From NCBI GenBank assembly GCA_035235625.1, contig CP141145.1:1798001-1862000 (forward strand): a stretch of DNA of 64,000 nucleotides, read 5' to 3'. The stretch's first letter is position 1. Every line of letters starts with the position of its first letter. This stretch comes from Saururus chinensis. Lineage: Eukaryota > Streptophyta > Magnoliopsida > Piperales > Saururaceae. Shown here one piece after another: positions 33,846 through 45,547 of this stretch. A program made the position numbers and the translations under genes. Under the pieces are notes generated by a model. It made no database searches. It was not told the DNA's origin and was given only the letters and a program-made list of their open reading frames with translations.

Positions 33846-34062
33846 TGACGGAGGGAGGTGGTGCCATCCGGGAAGGCTGTGACAGTCCGCCCGGTACAGA
33901 AGGGGACGGCCCAGGTAGAAGAGGCGGCCCTAGTAGATTGGCCCTTGTGTGTGCCGTCGTCGTGCCGTTTGCTGCGCTCACCATTTTTGTTAGGACTTCC
34001 AATGTAGCTAGGATTTTGTTGAGCTTGAGTTCGTAGGCTATCGCAGGATCACCTTGAGCCAT
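33784..34062 (-). CDS. Leader ORF 1, possibly gag-derived
   Basis: Starting at the ATG at 34062 (MAQGDPAIAYELKLNKILATL), about 20 nt past the primer-binding site, this frame encodes ~93 residues: a short helical segment (LKLNKILATLEVLTKM) and then a proline/glycine-rich tail. The open frame extends upstream into the LTR, but the first ATG after the primer site is the more sensible start. Its position matches that of a gag start in LTR elements; no nucleocapsid zinc knuckle is present. Confidence 0.4.
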   Translation of the reverse strand: MAQGDPAIAYELKLNKILATLEVLTKMVSAANGTTTAHTRANLLGPPLLPGPSPSVPGGLSQPSRMAPPPSVIDNMPLPKEQDGLPNNASAV

Positions 34063-34079
34063 AGCCGGGGATTGTAAAT

Positions 34080-34092
34080 ACTTCGATACCAA
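34080..34092 (-). other. Primer-binding site (tRNA-Met-like)
   Basis: Minus-strand TTGGTATCGAAGT directly inside the 5' LTR. The plant tRNA-iMet type site is TGGTATCAGAGC, so the match is partial. Confidence 0.65.
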
Positions 34093-34434
34093 TGTTATAG
34101 ACGATTGTCCATAAGTATGGAGCGGCACAGGGAGACCGGGAAAGGGGAGGGTGGATGGCGTGGCCATCAGACAGAAAGGGGAAAAGCACAGAAGAAAGGG
34201 AAGGAGATTAGACAATTAATCATTCACTCCTCCACTTAGGGCGTAGCCCTTACATTTAAATAGGCTAACTAATGGGCTCACTAACAAGCACCTAAGGCCC
34301 ATTAGCATAATTAAAATAAATAACTAATTACCTAATTAATCAAATTACTTAAATACCCTTATTTCCTAATACTAATTAAAACACTAATTACCCTAGCATG
34401 TAGCTCCAGTGGCATCCTTATAACGTGCACAACA
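34093..34434 (-). repeat. 5' LTR of the gene-capturing element
   Basis: TGTTATAGACG...CACAACA, about 95.6% identical by hand count to the copy at 29698-30039. It would contain the promoter for the minus-strand transcript. Confidence 0.9.
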
Positions 34435-37400
34435 GAGGGCACTGAACCAAGTCATATTCAAGAGGCTATAATTATTTAAATTTTTTAGAAAAATTACCAG
34501 TGAACATTGAGAGTGGGACGAGTGTCTTGATGGAGTTTTAGATTGAGGAAAAATGCCAGTATGTAAAAAGACTATTTTATCGTTATAAGTAACTATTATT
34601 CAATTACTCTAATTAGGGGCTCTAGTTAAGTGGCCTATGAGTGGATTTAAAAATTGAGAAAAATCTCAATGAGAGGTAAGGGTGTACTCTAATACAGAAC
34701 AATTCATATGGTCGGGGAAAATTCTCAATAAATGGGTAACTAACTACTTTACCCTTAGGGTCAAGGGTAAACAATTAAGCAAACCAGGTTCGGCTCAAGG
34801 GGTTCACGGCCTCATTAAATGCCAGGAAAATTACCTTAGGTCCATGACATCAAGGAGTACCCTTGGGCTTAGTTACATACAAATTAGAGTGCAGGAAAGT
34901 CTGAAAGAAATGATAAAAATACCCCTATGAGCGAACCACCGCATTTGTGTAAATAGAAGCGCAAGTCCATTTGAGAGTACAACCTCTAGAGAGGTGAATG
35001 ACTTGAAATTAATTGAAGGATAGTGAGATGAGCAAAATGACATAAGGGAGAGTACCATACCCCAAGTGGGAGAATTACCTCATTGTCCATTGGGGCAGTC
35101 TACCCCATTTTTTCTAAAATAGATACCCTAGCGAAAGGTGAGTTAGGGCACCCTATATTAATAATCGTAAAGATCTTCAATTGGAAGGGGTGTGACCAAC
35201 CGGTGATAGAAGACCTTTACAGGTCACACTATCATGGTAAATAGGGAGAAGAACCCTCATTCTAAGGGTTTAAGGCAACATATTATATATGTCTACAACA
35301 CCTTATATCAAACGGCTAGGGTAATATGTACGTATCTCAGATAACACGTAAAAGTTATTTACATTCATGAACATGAATTTCTATAGCCCTAGCCCTGCAA
35401 ATGAGTCAATGAGCCTTCGTTTATTACTAATGGGCTTGAGTCTTGTTGGTGTTGTTTGTTAAGATTTATGTAAACCATGATATTTATCTTTGATGCATGC
35501 TTTTGACATTGACCTCCAGTGCGCTATCATGGAGTGAGAGGCCAACATGGCTTTGTCATAGGTAGAGCCTTCGCCATGGCTAGGTGGCATCTCTATGAAA
35601 GAGACAACCTCTAGATAGGGGGATTAATCCCTGGTCCGATTTAGTTATTATTTAAAAACAAAAGAGGGCACTGAACTAGGTCATGTTCAAGAGGTTATAA
35701 TTGTTTAATAGGTTTAGAAACATTACGAGTGAACATTGAAAGTGGAACCAGTGTCTTGATGGAGTTTTAGAATGAGGAAAAATAGCAGTCTATAAAAAGA
35801 CTATTTTACCCTTATAGGTAACTGTTATTCAATTACTCTATTTAAGAGCTCCAGTTAAGTGGCTTATGAGTGGATTTAAAAATTGAGAAAAATTTCAATA
35901 AGAGGTAAAAGTGTACTCTAAGTATAGAACAATTCACATGGTGGGGAAAATTCTCAGTAAATGGGTAACTAACTACTTTATCCTTAGGGTTGAAGGGTGA
36001 ACTATTAAGAGAACCAGGTTCAGTTCAAGGGGTTCATGACCTTATTAAATGCCAGGAAAATTACCTTAGGGCCATGACATCAAGGAGTACCTTTGGGCTT
36101 AGTTATATACTAATTAGAGTTCAGAAAAGCCTGAAAGAAATGATAAAAATACCCCTATGAGCGAACCACCACATTTGTGTAAATAGAAGCGCAAGTCCAT
36201 TTGAGAGTCAAGCCTCTAGAGAGGTGAATGACCATACCCCAAGTGGTAGAATTACCACATTGTCCATTGGGGCAGTCTACCCCAATTTTTATAAAATAGA
36301 TACCCTAGCCAAAGGTGAGTTAGGGCACCCTATATTAATAATCGTAAAGGTCTTCAATTGGAAGGGGTGTGACCAGCTAGTGACAGAAGACCTTTACAGG
36401 TCACACTATCATGGGAAACAGGGGGGAGAAACCTTATTCTAAGGGTTTAAGGAAGCATATTATATATGTCTACAACACCTTATTTCAAATAGCTAGGGTA
36501 ATATGTACGTATCTCAGATAACACGTAAAAGTTATTTACAATCATGAACTTGAATTTGTCTAGCCCTAGTCCTGCAAATGTGTCAATGAGCCTTCATTTA
36601 TTACTAATAGGCTTGAGTCTTGTTAGTGTTGTTTGTTAAGACTTATGTAAACCGTAATATTTATCTTTGATGCATGCTTTTGACATTGACCTCCAGCGAG
36701 CTATCATGGAGTGAGAGGCTAGGCCGGGCTTTGCCATAGGTAGTGCCTCCGCCATGGCTAAGTGGCATCTTTGTGAAAGAGACGATCTCTAGACAGGGGG
36801 ATTAATCCCTAGTCCGATTTAGTTATTATTTAAAAACAAAAGAGGGTGTTGAACCGGGTCATGTTCAAGAGGCTATAATTGTTTAAAATTTTTAGAAAAA
36901 TAACCAATGAACATTGAGAGTGGGATGCGTGTCTTGATGGAGTTTTAGATTGAGGAAAAATACTTCTCTATAAAAAAACTATTTTACCCTTATAGGTAAC
37001 TATTATTCAATTACTCTATTTAGGGGCTCCAATTTAGTGGCCTATGAGTGTATTTAAAAATTGAGAAAAATCTCAATGAGAGGTAAGGTGTACTCTAAGT
37101 ATAGTACAATTCACATGGTTGAGAAAATTCTTAGTAAATGGGTAACTAACTACTTTACCCTTAGGGTTAATGGTGAACTATTAAATGAACCAGGTTCAGT
37201 TTAAGGGCTCACGACCTCATTAAATGCTAGGAAAATTACCCCAAGTCCATGACATCAAGGAGTAACCTTGGGCTTAGTTACATACCCATTAGAGTGTAGG
37301 AAAACTTGAAAGAAATGATAAAAATACCCCAATGAGCGAACCACCACATTTGTGTACATAGAAGCGCAAGTCCATTTGAGAGTAGAGCCTCTAGAGAGGT

Positions 37401-39538
37401 GAAAGACTTGAAATCAATCGAAGGATAGTGAGATGAACAAAATGACCGAAGGGAGAGTACCATACCCCAAGTGGGAGAATTACCTCATTGTCCATTGGGA
37501 CAGTGTACCCCATTTTTTCTAAGCCAAAGGTGAGTTAGGGCACCCTATATTAATAATCGTAGAGGTCTTCAATTGGAAGGGGTGTGACCAGCCAGTGACA
37601 GAAGACCTTTACAGGTCACACTATCATGGCAAACAGGGGTAGAACCGTCATTATAAGGGTTTATGGCAACGTATTATATATGTCTACAACACCTTATATC
37701 AAACGACTAGGGTAATATGTATGTATCTCATATAACACGTAAAAGTTATTTACATTCATAAACTTGAATTTTTCTAGCCTGAGCCCTGCAAATGAGTTAA
37801 TGAGCCTTCATTTGTTACTAATGGCCTTGAGTCTTGTTAATGTTGTCTATTAAGAATTATGCAAACCATGATATTTATCTTTGATGCATGCTTTTGACAT
37901 TGGTGTATTAGCAATAAATGGGAACTTGAGATCAATGGAGATTAATCAAGAGAGATTGGTTGGCTTTAGATTGGGGGGAGAAGTCCAAATCAAGATAATG
38001 ATTAAAATACTTTCAATGCGGTTTGGGACCGGTTCATGGAGTGAACATGGCCCTAACTTGAAAACTTTCCTTCGTTACTGAACCGAGGGTAGTTATGGGA
38101 GTTTATTCTATTTTCAAGCAGATTAATAGGGTTTGAGATTAGTTTTGAGTCATAGCTCATTGCATGAGCTATTTATTGGGTTGATTCATAGTGTAAAAAG
38201 AACTCAATTGGTTGGACGAATAATTAACTGGATAAATTTAATCGAGTCTAACTTTAGAATGTTTTGGGAGTCACTGGTCATATAGACCTTAAGCTTTTAT
38301 GGGTTACATTATTTTATGTCATCGAGGATAGTTTTCCCAGAGTTGGAGAGGGTGGAGATTGTGATACTTATACACTTTCTTCACAGCCATAACAGTTTGA
38401 GTATTAGCCAGAGAAGTCTTTACCATGGATTTCCTATAGGTCTTCACATGACTATGTAATGCGTATGAAAAGAGAAGTTGCATGAGCATTATCGAAGACT
38501 TGTGTTTCTCACCAATTTGTATCCATGAGCACAATTGTGATCTACTTCTCTAGATTTGTGTCAGACTATTGAGAGCTGTGAGAAGTTTGGTTAAGATACT
38601 GTATAAGTAGTCTTACTCTAATGTTGCAGTTGGCTATTAAAGGATTTCTTGAGAGTTGAGTCATCTCTGGGTTGGTACATATTTATATTATGCTCTTATA
38701 TCCTTACATGGTGATTGTAGCGTATTGAACTTCATTCAGAGTTATATTCTGTTAACTAGAGTTGGGTCAGAACAACGAAGGGTGGTTAGTATCACGTGTT
38801 ATTTTAGTTGATATATGATTTGTCTATTTGTTCAAATAATTAAATAGGGTTATTAATTATTAAACAAGGGTTGTTAGATAATTAATAACATTATTTTCTA
38901 TTGATTGTTAATTAGCACAAGTAGAATAATTAAAGGACTTACATAAAATGTAGGTTGGCTAAAAATAATTAAGTATTGCATGTTTGATGCTATACTTCTT
39001 AAGATATTGTAGTTGCTAGGTAGAACTACATCTGGTTCCGATCATGTTGGAACTAACATTAAGATGTTGTCTTATGAGTACATAGGTAACTAACATCTTG
39101 GTAATGTTAGCCCGATCCAAAAAATATTGATTAATTTTTTTGTTCTTTTAGAAATTCTTCTCCTGAAGGTAGAGAGGTTCTTTTGTTGTTTGGTTTGGCT
39201 AGTTGCGGGTTCTTTAGGTGGGGGCTAGTAAGACCAAGAAAGAAAAGTGTGATATGTAGTTCCTCGTTTTTGCAATTCTGATAACTAATTGTATCTTTGG
39301 TGTAAGTGTCAACTTAGTTATTTATTTTTAGACTAATAATGTACTTGTACTTAGATAAATAGCCTGATCTTATGGATTTTTCATATATGAAATAATTTTG
39401 TATGTTTTGATATTTATATTTTTAAACCCCAATTATCATGACTTGGATATTTAACCAAATAGTTTATTTTGCAATAATTTTTTTTGTGACTTATCGTTTG
39501 TGCTATTTAAAAAAGGTTTTAAAAATCTAGGCCGTGAC

Positions 39539-40709
39539 ATCATCTCAAACATGTGAGGCTGATTTGCATTAAATGCTACTTATTCTATTTTGTTTACAAA
39601 ACCCATCTTTATTCTAGTTTTTTTCTACAAAACCTAGGTGCATTTTTTTATTTTTCACCTTGATGCTTGAAAAAAAATTCTCCTTATTTTAAATTCAAAA
39701 CAATTTTCTAACTTTAAATGATCAATACTTGATTTACTGAACTCAAATTCATGTACTCTTAGTAAGGTTGGACTCATATGAGATAAAAGTGTATTATTTT
39801 CTAATATTTATGCAAAGGTTCACTGTATAGACTCCCGTACACCATCCGATTTAGCCGGTTTGGATACAAGGTTTAACATCTTAAACATTGTTTGAAAGAT
39901 TTGAAACAAAATAATATTTACATGTCATGGGCTATGGGAATTTTCCATTGGAAAAGAATTGCTGATATTTTAGGGTATGTTATGAGTGGAATTATGTGTT
40001 CCAATGGCACATAAATCAATAAGATAGTTAAATCTGACCGGTAGCTTGGATGGAGCTGAGATTGCTAATCCTCAACCTCTATGGCTGGAGTGAAGATGAG
40101 TGTCCGAATGAAGGTTGGCATTGCTTTCCGGGAGAACATTTTATCGTTTTTGTTTTCTGTTTTTGGGAAAATGAAGTATAAGTCAATTTTTTCTCAAAAA
40201 AGATACAAGCTGCGGTAATGTCTTACTATCAAAAATTCTAATGCACAGTATAATTGTATTGTGAGAAATCATAATACACTATATACCTCTATTGTGCTGT
40301 TTCGGTTTATTGTTCTTTTCACAAATATTTTAGGTTTAATAGACAATCTAAAACTTGCAATGAGGGCATATTTCTTAGAAAAAGGTTTCTATGAGCTCGG
40401 GCACGTGTGTCAATGTGAGTCCGGGCATTATGAGCAAGACTAAGATTGATAGCGAAGAGGGAAGAAAATCAATCTAGCCTTAAATAATGTCTGCTATCAA
40501 ATTTTAATCTGAAACCATATAATTATCGGGCTCATGCTTATACCAAACGATACTCTATTTCTTACCATGATATGCAGATTTAAAATGCTACTTACCCTAC
40601 AACAATTGATAGGGCCATTATGCGGGCCTAATGTTTGCACACCATGGGCCCACATATCGCTCATATGTTGCGACTTGAGTAGTGCATGTGCCTTGTGGAC
40701 AGGCCATCA
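39539..40709. other. Intergenic sequence
   Basis: Lies between the family A LTR end and the copia element. No domain, repeat or terminal structure was recognised. Open frames of 60-82 codons look random. Confidence 0.5.
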
Positions 40710-41108
40710 TGTAGGGAATAAAACAGCCCATGCTAGGCTAATCTCAAGCGGCGAAAGAGAGAATCGTAGGAATGCCAAGTAGAAAGCAAAGAACACCAAG
40801 AAATTTAACATGGTTCGGTCTTGCTGCCTACATCCACGGGATCACACAATTCCACTAGATAGAGAAACAATTACAAGGGAGAATTACAAAGATTTCTCTC
40901 AGCACCTCTCACACAACTGACAGACGAAATTGCAGCCTCTCTTTCTCCCAAAGACGTGCTGCCTTCTCTTGGTGCGTGGCAGCTTCTTTTCTCCCTGGTT
41001 CAATCCTCCACATCTTGCCCTCTCTAATCACCTTAATTAGGTTTACATAGCAAAGGACAAAACTACCCTCAATGACTCATGAAAGCCAATTAGGGCTCAC
41101 TGCTCACA
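40710..41108 (-). repeat. Copia 3' LTR
   Basis: TGTAGGGAATAAAAC...GCTCACA on the plus strand. The purine-rich AAGTGGAAGAT lies directly before it on the minus strand, as a polypurine tract should. Confidence 0.9.
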
Positions 41109-41263
41109 ATCTTCCACTTGAGACCTATTTGCTTGAAATCTTCATCACCAACTCTCTCACTCAAACTGATCCCTATTGAATCAAGTTTTCAAATATAGCC
41201 AAGTGCAAGCAAGACAATTACTCCACTCTTATCTAATGCAACTGTGTGATCACCAACATTCTT

Positions 41264-41548
41264 CTAGTGTAGAAGGCCGATGGCGGTTGAGCAAATGCTC
41301 AATTTCTCCATCATTACCACTTTAGTGAGCATATCCGATGGATTCTCCTTAGTATGTATTTTCTCCAGGAAGACCTTCTCTTCAACAAGTTCTCTCACAA
41401 AATGATATTTGATTTCAATATGTTTTGTTCTTGCATTAAACACATTGTTCTTTGCCATATCAATTGCACTCTTGTTATCACAATAGAGTATGCACCTCTC
41501 TTGAGATTTACCCAACTCCTTCAAGAATGATTTTAGCCATAACATCAT
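41264..41548 (-). pseudogene. Copia RNase H domain
   Basis: Encodes the copia RNase H C-terminal signature: CDNKSAIDMAKN, RTKHIEIKYHFVRELVEE and NPSDMLTKVV. Part of the broken copia element. Confidence 0.85.
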
Positions 41549-41842
41549 TTTGCAAGCCTCGGTAGCTGCAATGTACTATGCCTCAGCAGATGAATTTATC
41601 ACAGATTTCTACAATTGTGATTGCCAAGCAACTGCACCATTGCCCAATGTAAAGATAAAACCTGAAATACTTCTCCTGTTATCTAGATTACCTCAATAAT
41701 CTGAATCAACAAAACCAACTAAGTTAATCTTTGAACTCCCACCAAAGTGCAAAGACATACCTGAGGAACCCTTCAAATATTTAAGAATCCACTTCACTAC
41801 ATTCTAGTGCTCTTCACCTGGGTTTGCCATAAACCGTGCTAC

Positions 41843-42600
41843 CTAACTCACAACATGAGAAATATCCGGCCTAGTGCCTGTGGCTGCATACATCATGAAC
41901 CTACAATAGATGCATAAAGAACTCTGTTCATGTGAGATATTTCCTCTAGTCGAAAGCCTGAAGTGAGCCGCCAAAGGGGTACCAACTGGTTTGACACCCA
42001 ACATGTTGAACTTCGTCAAGACCTTTTCAACATATTCCTCTTGGGACAATTTCAACATTTACTGCTCTCTATCTCTTGTAATTTGCATACCAAGGATCTG
42101 CTTGGTTAGCCAAATATCCTTCTTTGCGAAATTAGAAGATAAATGTTTCTTGAGCTTCTCAATCTCACCAATATCTGCTCCTGCAATCAACATATCATCC
42201 ACATATAACAACAATAGCAAATAGGAGGTTCTCAACCTTTTATAATAATAGCAATGATCAGAGCAGCAATGAAAAAATCCAATAGACTGCATAAACCCAT
42301 TAAATTTCCACATAACCTTGAGGTTGATGCATATAGATCTCCCATTCCAAGTCACTATGTAGGAAAGTTGTTTTAACATCCAACTGCTTTAAATGCAGAT
42401 CCTCAACTGCAACGATGGATAACACCATTCTGATAGTAACAATTCTGACAACAAGAGAAAATATTTCTGTATAATCCACTCCATACTTCTGTTGAAAGCC
42501 TTTGACAACAAGTCTAGCTTTGTACCTCTTGCTCCCATCAACAACCTATTTCATCCTGTAAACCCACTTGTTATGTAATGCCTTTTTACCTAGGGGTAGG
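41843..42600 (-). pseudogene. Copia reverse transcriptase region
   Basis: Carries the reverse transcriptase blocks YKARLVVKGFQQKYGVDY, LKQLDVKTTFLH and the catalytic YVDDMLIAG, in the usual order. Part of the broken copia element. Confidence 0.85.
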
Positions 42601-43088
42601 GGAACTAACTCCCAAGTGTGATTAGAGGTCAATGAATTCATTTCATCCTCCATAGCACGCTCCTACAGAGCCGAAGTGTCTATCCTGCAAACTTCCTCAA
42701 AACTTTCTGGTTCACCACTGTCAATCAAGAGCAAATAATTCAAATTGGGATCAAATATGGAATGCATACCATATGTGCTCTTAGGGTTGGAGGGATCAAA
42801 TAACCATTTCTTCTTAACCTACTGAGAGTTGATCCAACTAAGTGGTGTCTGTAAGGGAACAACTGGAACAATAACTACCTCTGGAACTGTCTGTGAAGAA
42901 GTATCAACCACCTGTTTATGACTAGATGCACCGGCCCCCATATCATCATCTGAAGAATTTTCAGCCTCAAGTTCTACAAACTCAGATTCAACCAGTTTCA
43001 TCTTCCCCTTTTGTAGATCTTGACTGTGCTTATAAAGCTATGCCTTATGAAAGACAACATCTATGCTCCAGATCACCTTCTTATAGAT

Positions 43089-43874
43089 CTAACCATAATC
43101 ATCTCCACCACAACTAACAAAGCAACATTTGTTGGACTTTGAATCCAACTTGCCTCTATGTTCTGTATCAACATACACATAAGCAGCACAATCAAAAACT
43201 CGTAAGTGATCAATCTTTACCTCTTTCTTTGACCATGAATATTCAAGAATGCCTCCATCGAAGGGGTAGCATGGAGACCTATTGATAAAAAAATATTGCA
43301 GTGTCAACAGCATAACTCCAGAATGTGAAAGCAGAAGGCCATAGTGTAGTCGCATGCTACGTGCTTTCTCCATGATGATCCTGTTCATCCACTCAGCAAC
43401 ACCATTCTGTCTTGGTTGTCTAGGAGTAGTTAGCAATTTACGAATCCCATTTTTCTCACAGTAGGATTGGAATTCCCTACTAAAGTACTCGCCTCCATTG
43501 TCTAACTTCAAACACTTCAATTTTAACCTTGTCTCATTCTCAACAAGTGTTTTCCATTGTACAAATATATAAAATACATCAGATTTATTCTTAGCAAAGA
43601 AAACCCATAACTTGTGAGAAGCATCATCAATAATAATAATGAAGTAAGATACACCTCCAAGGGATAGAACCTAGGTTGGTCCCCAAACTTCTGTGTATAC
43701 AAGCTCAAGCCGCTCAGACCTACGCTCCAGGGTAGCTCTTGTCAATGAAACTTTGTGTTGCTTGCCAATGACACAATGCTCACAGAAATCCAGACCAACA
43801 CACTTTAAACTAGATAACTTCCCCTTAGCCTGTAACATCTTCATCCCCTTTTCTAACATATGCCAAGACGACAA
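43089..43874 (-). pseudogene. Copia GAG-pre-integrase and integrase
   Basis: GAG-pre-integrase and zinc-binding part (FCEHCVIGKQHKVSL) near 43750-43810, then the integrase core (LDNGGEYFSREFQSYCEKNG, RQPRQNGVAEWMNR). Part of the broken copia element. Confidence 0.85.
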
Positions 43875-44044
43875 TGCCTCAAACTCACATCAACAGTATT
43901 AGAGGCCACTTCAATAGAGTGCTTATGACAACTGGATGTCATATATAATGTTCCAATTTTCTTCGCCTTAGCCACTACCATGACACCTTTACTCATTTTC
44001 CAACTGTCACTCATAAAGTGAGTAGTAACACCACAGGTAGCCAA

Positions 44045-44320
44045 TTAACCAATAGATATAATATTCTTTGTCAACCAAGGCACAATACGAACAACTTTCA
44101 AAACAAGAACAATATTATCATCAAACAATAAACGTATGCCACCCTTGCCTACGATTTCACAAGCTTGGTCATTACCCAAATAGATATTGCCCAAATCACT
44201 AGCCACAAAATTCTGCATCAAATCTTTTCTAGATGTAGCATGAAATGAGGCACCACTATCAATAATCCAAGCATCACATTTACTCTCCATAGATGTATAT
44301 GCAATCAGATTTTGCAACAT
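44045..44320 (-). pseudogene. Copia aspartic protease
   Basis: WIIDSGASFHATSRKD holds the DSGA active-site motif; NIYLGNDQ and GKGGIRLLFDD follow as in Tork/Tnt1-type proteases. Confidence 0.85.
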
Positions 44321-45110
44321 TAACTACATTTTTGTCATGATTTTGTGCTTTCTCATGAGGGGGATTTAGGCAATCTCTCTTCATATGGCCTTTTTGCCCA
44401 CACTGCCAACAAGCCCCATCACCCTTACGGTGTTTGGACTTGGACCACCCCCTCTTTGACTTCCCTCTCCATCCAGGTTTGCCTCTTTGAGGACGCCGCC
44501 CACACTCCTCCATAGTGAGAGCAGAACCCGATGAGGAATTACCGCCTTTACAACGTGTATCTTCAGCCAATATCATTCCACAAACATCATTCAACTTAAA
44601 TTTGTTCGTATTATGAGAACTATGAACAACAACTTTAAATGATTCCCAATTAGACGACAAAGACTTAAGAAAAGCAATAGAGTGTATATCTTCTGTAAAA
44701 TTAACATCTACTGCTTCAAGTTGATTCACCAAGGCATGAAATGAATTCAAGTGATTGGCCACGGTCTCATCATCAGACATTTTCAAATCAAAGAAACTAG
44801 TCACAAGATGTACCTTATTTGTGGAAGAAGGACTCGCATACAACTACTCTAGCAAATCAAAACATTCCTTCATGATCATGGCCTTCATGATGTTTTATGT
44901 CACTGATGAAGAAATTGACAATTTGACCGCCCCCAGTGCCTCGAGGTCAAGTAACTCACACCTTGTCTACACTGAAGGGCTTGTTTATAGTCAACGGTTG
45001 ATAGAGATCCTTCTAGTACAAATAGTCCTCAATTTGTATGCGCCAAAATTTGTAATTTTGACTATTAAATTTCTCAATCTTGAACTTGCTGTCATTGGCC
45101 ATTTCCTCCT
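44280..45110 (-). pseudogene. Copia gag with CCHC zinc knuckle
   Basis: Begins with MANDSKFKIEKFNSQNYKFW shortly after the primer site. It includes the UBN2-like middle (NHLNSFHALVNQLEAVDV) and ends with the nucleocapsid knuckle CWQCGQKGHMKRDC near 44370-44410. Confidence 0.85.
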
Positions 45111-45112
45111 GA

Positions 45113-45126
45113 TGCTCTGATACCAA
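45113..45126 (-). other. Copia primer-binding site (tRNA-iMet)
   Basis: Minus-strand TTGGTATCAGAGCA directly inside the 5' LTR: a full match to the plant initiator tRNA-Met site. Confidence 0.9.
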
Positions 45127-45127
45127 T

Positions 45128-45547
45128 TGTAGGAAATAAAATAGCCCATGCCAAGCTAATCCCAAGTAGCGAAAGAGAGAATCGAAGGAATGCCAACAAG
45201 AAAGCAAAGAACACTAAAAAATTTAACGTGGTTCAGCCTTGCTACCTACATCCACGGGATCACACAATTCCCTAGATAGAGAAACAATTACAAGGGAGAA
45301 TTACAAAGATTTCTCTCAGCACCTCTCACACAACTGCAGACGAAATAACAGCCTCTCTCTCTCCCAAAGACGTGCTGCCTTATCTTGGTGCGTGACATCC
45401 TTCTCTTGGTGCGTGGCGGCTTCTTTTCTCCCTGGTTCAATCCTCCACGTCTTGCCCTCTCTAATCACCTTAATTAGGTTTACAAAGCAAAGGACAAAAC
45501 TACCCACAATGACTAATGAAAGCCAATTAGGGCTCACCGCTCACAAA
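45128..45547 (-). repeat. Copia 5' LTR
   Basis: TGTAGGAAATAAAATAG...GCTCACA. Contains a short tandem copy of CTTGGTGCGTG that the other LTR lacks. Confidence 0.9.

Larger units (their letters stand above)
29698..34434 (-). mobile_element. Non-autonomous LTR retroelement carrying host gene fragments
   Basis: A 4.74-kb element with direct LTRs at 29698-30061 and 34093-34434. It is flanked by GAGGG at 29693-29697 and 34435-34439; the uninterrupted site AAAACAAAAGAGGGCACTG is present at 35652-35670. Read on the minus strand, the 5' LTR is the right one. A TTGGTATCGAAGT site at about 34080-34092, directly after it, resembles the tRNA-iMet primer site, and a purine-rich GAAGCAGGGTGGAA precedes the left LTR. 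No protease, reverse transcriptase, RNase H or integrase was recognised. The interior carries a 663-codon mosaic frame (31269-33260) and two leader frames. The LTRs differ at about 15 of 342 positions, so the insertion is fairly recent. It looks structurally whole but must rely on enzymes from another element. Confidence 0.9.
29551..37895. repeat. Triplicated ~1.2-kb unit
   Basis: The unit starts with GCTATCATGGAGTGAGAGGC at 29551, 35522 and 36704. After subtracting the nested 4742 bp (element plus one target copy), the periods are about 1229 and 1182 bp. Shared landmarks include GGGGGATTAATCCC, AAAACAAAAGAGGG, CTATTTTACCCTTATAGGTA-like sequence and CTTTACAGGTCACACTATCA. The third copy runs into single-copy LTR sequence near 37895. 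The LTR element is present only in the first copy. Confidence 0.85.
28630..39538 (+). repeat. Long-LTR repeat, family A, plus copy with internal triplication
   Basis: Plus-strand counterpart of the reverse complement of 1-2830, ending in CTAGGCCGTGACA at 39538, which fits a long Ty3/gypsy LTR end. No primer-binding site follows, so it looks like a solo or truncated LTR. A TATA-like TTATTATAAAAAC lies near 28667. Three things enlarge it: ~170-bp repeats at 29170-29650, a ~1.2-kb triplication (29551-37895), and the 4.74-kb LTR element nested at 29698-34434. Confidence 0.6.
40710..45547 (-). mobile_element. Ty1/copia retrotransposon, probably Tork/Tnt1 lineage, broken
   Basis: A 4.84-kb element read on the minus strand, with LTRs at 40710-41108 and 45128-45547, a tRNA-iMet primer site, and gag, protease, integrase, reverse transcriptase and RNase H in copia order. 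It looks full length in layout but has many breaks in the coding region. LTR identity by eye is in the low-to-mid nineties percent, with a ~22-bp indel, so it is older than the two non-autonomous LTR elements in the window. No clear 5-bp target duplication is visible (CATCA on the left, AATCC on the right). Confidence 0.9.
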
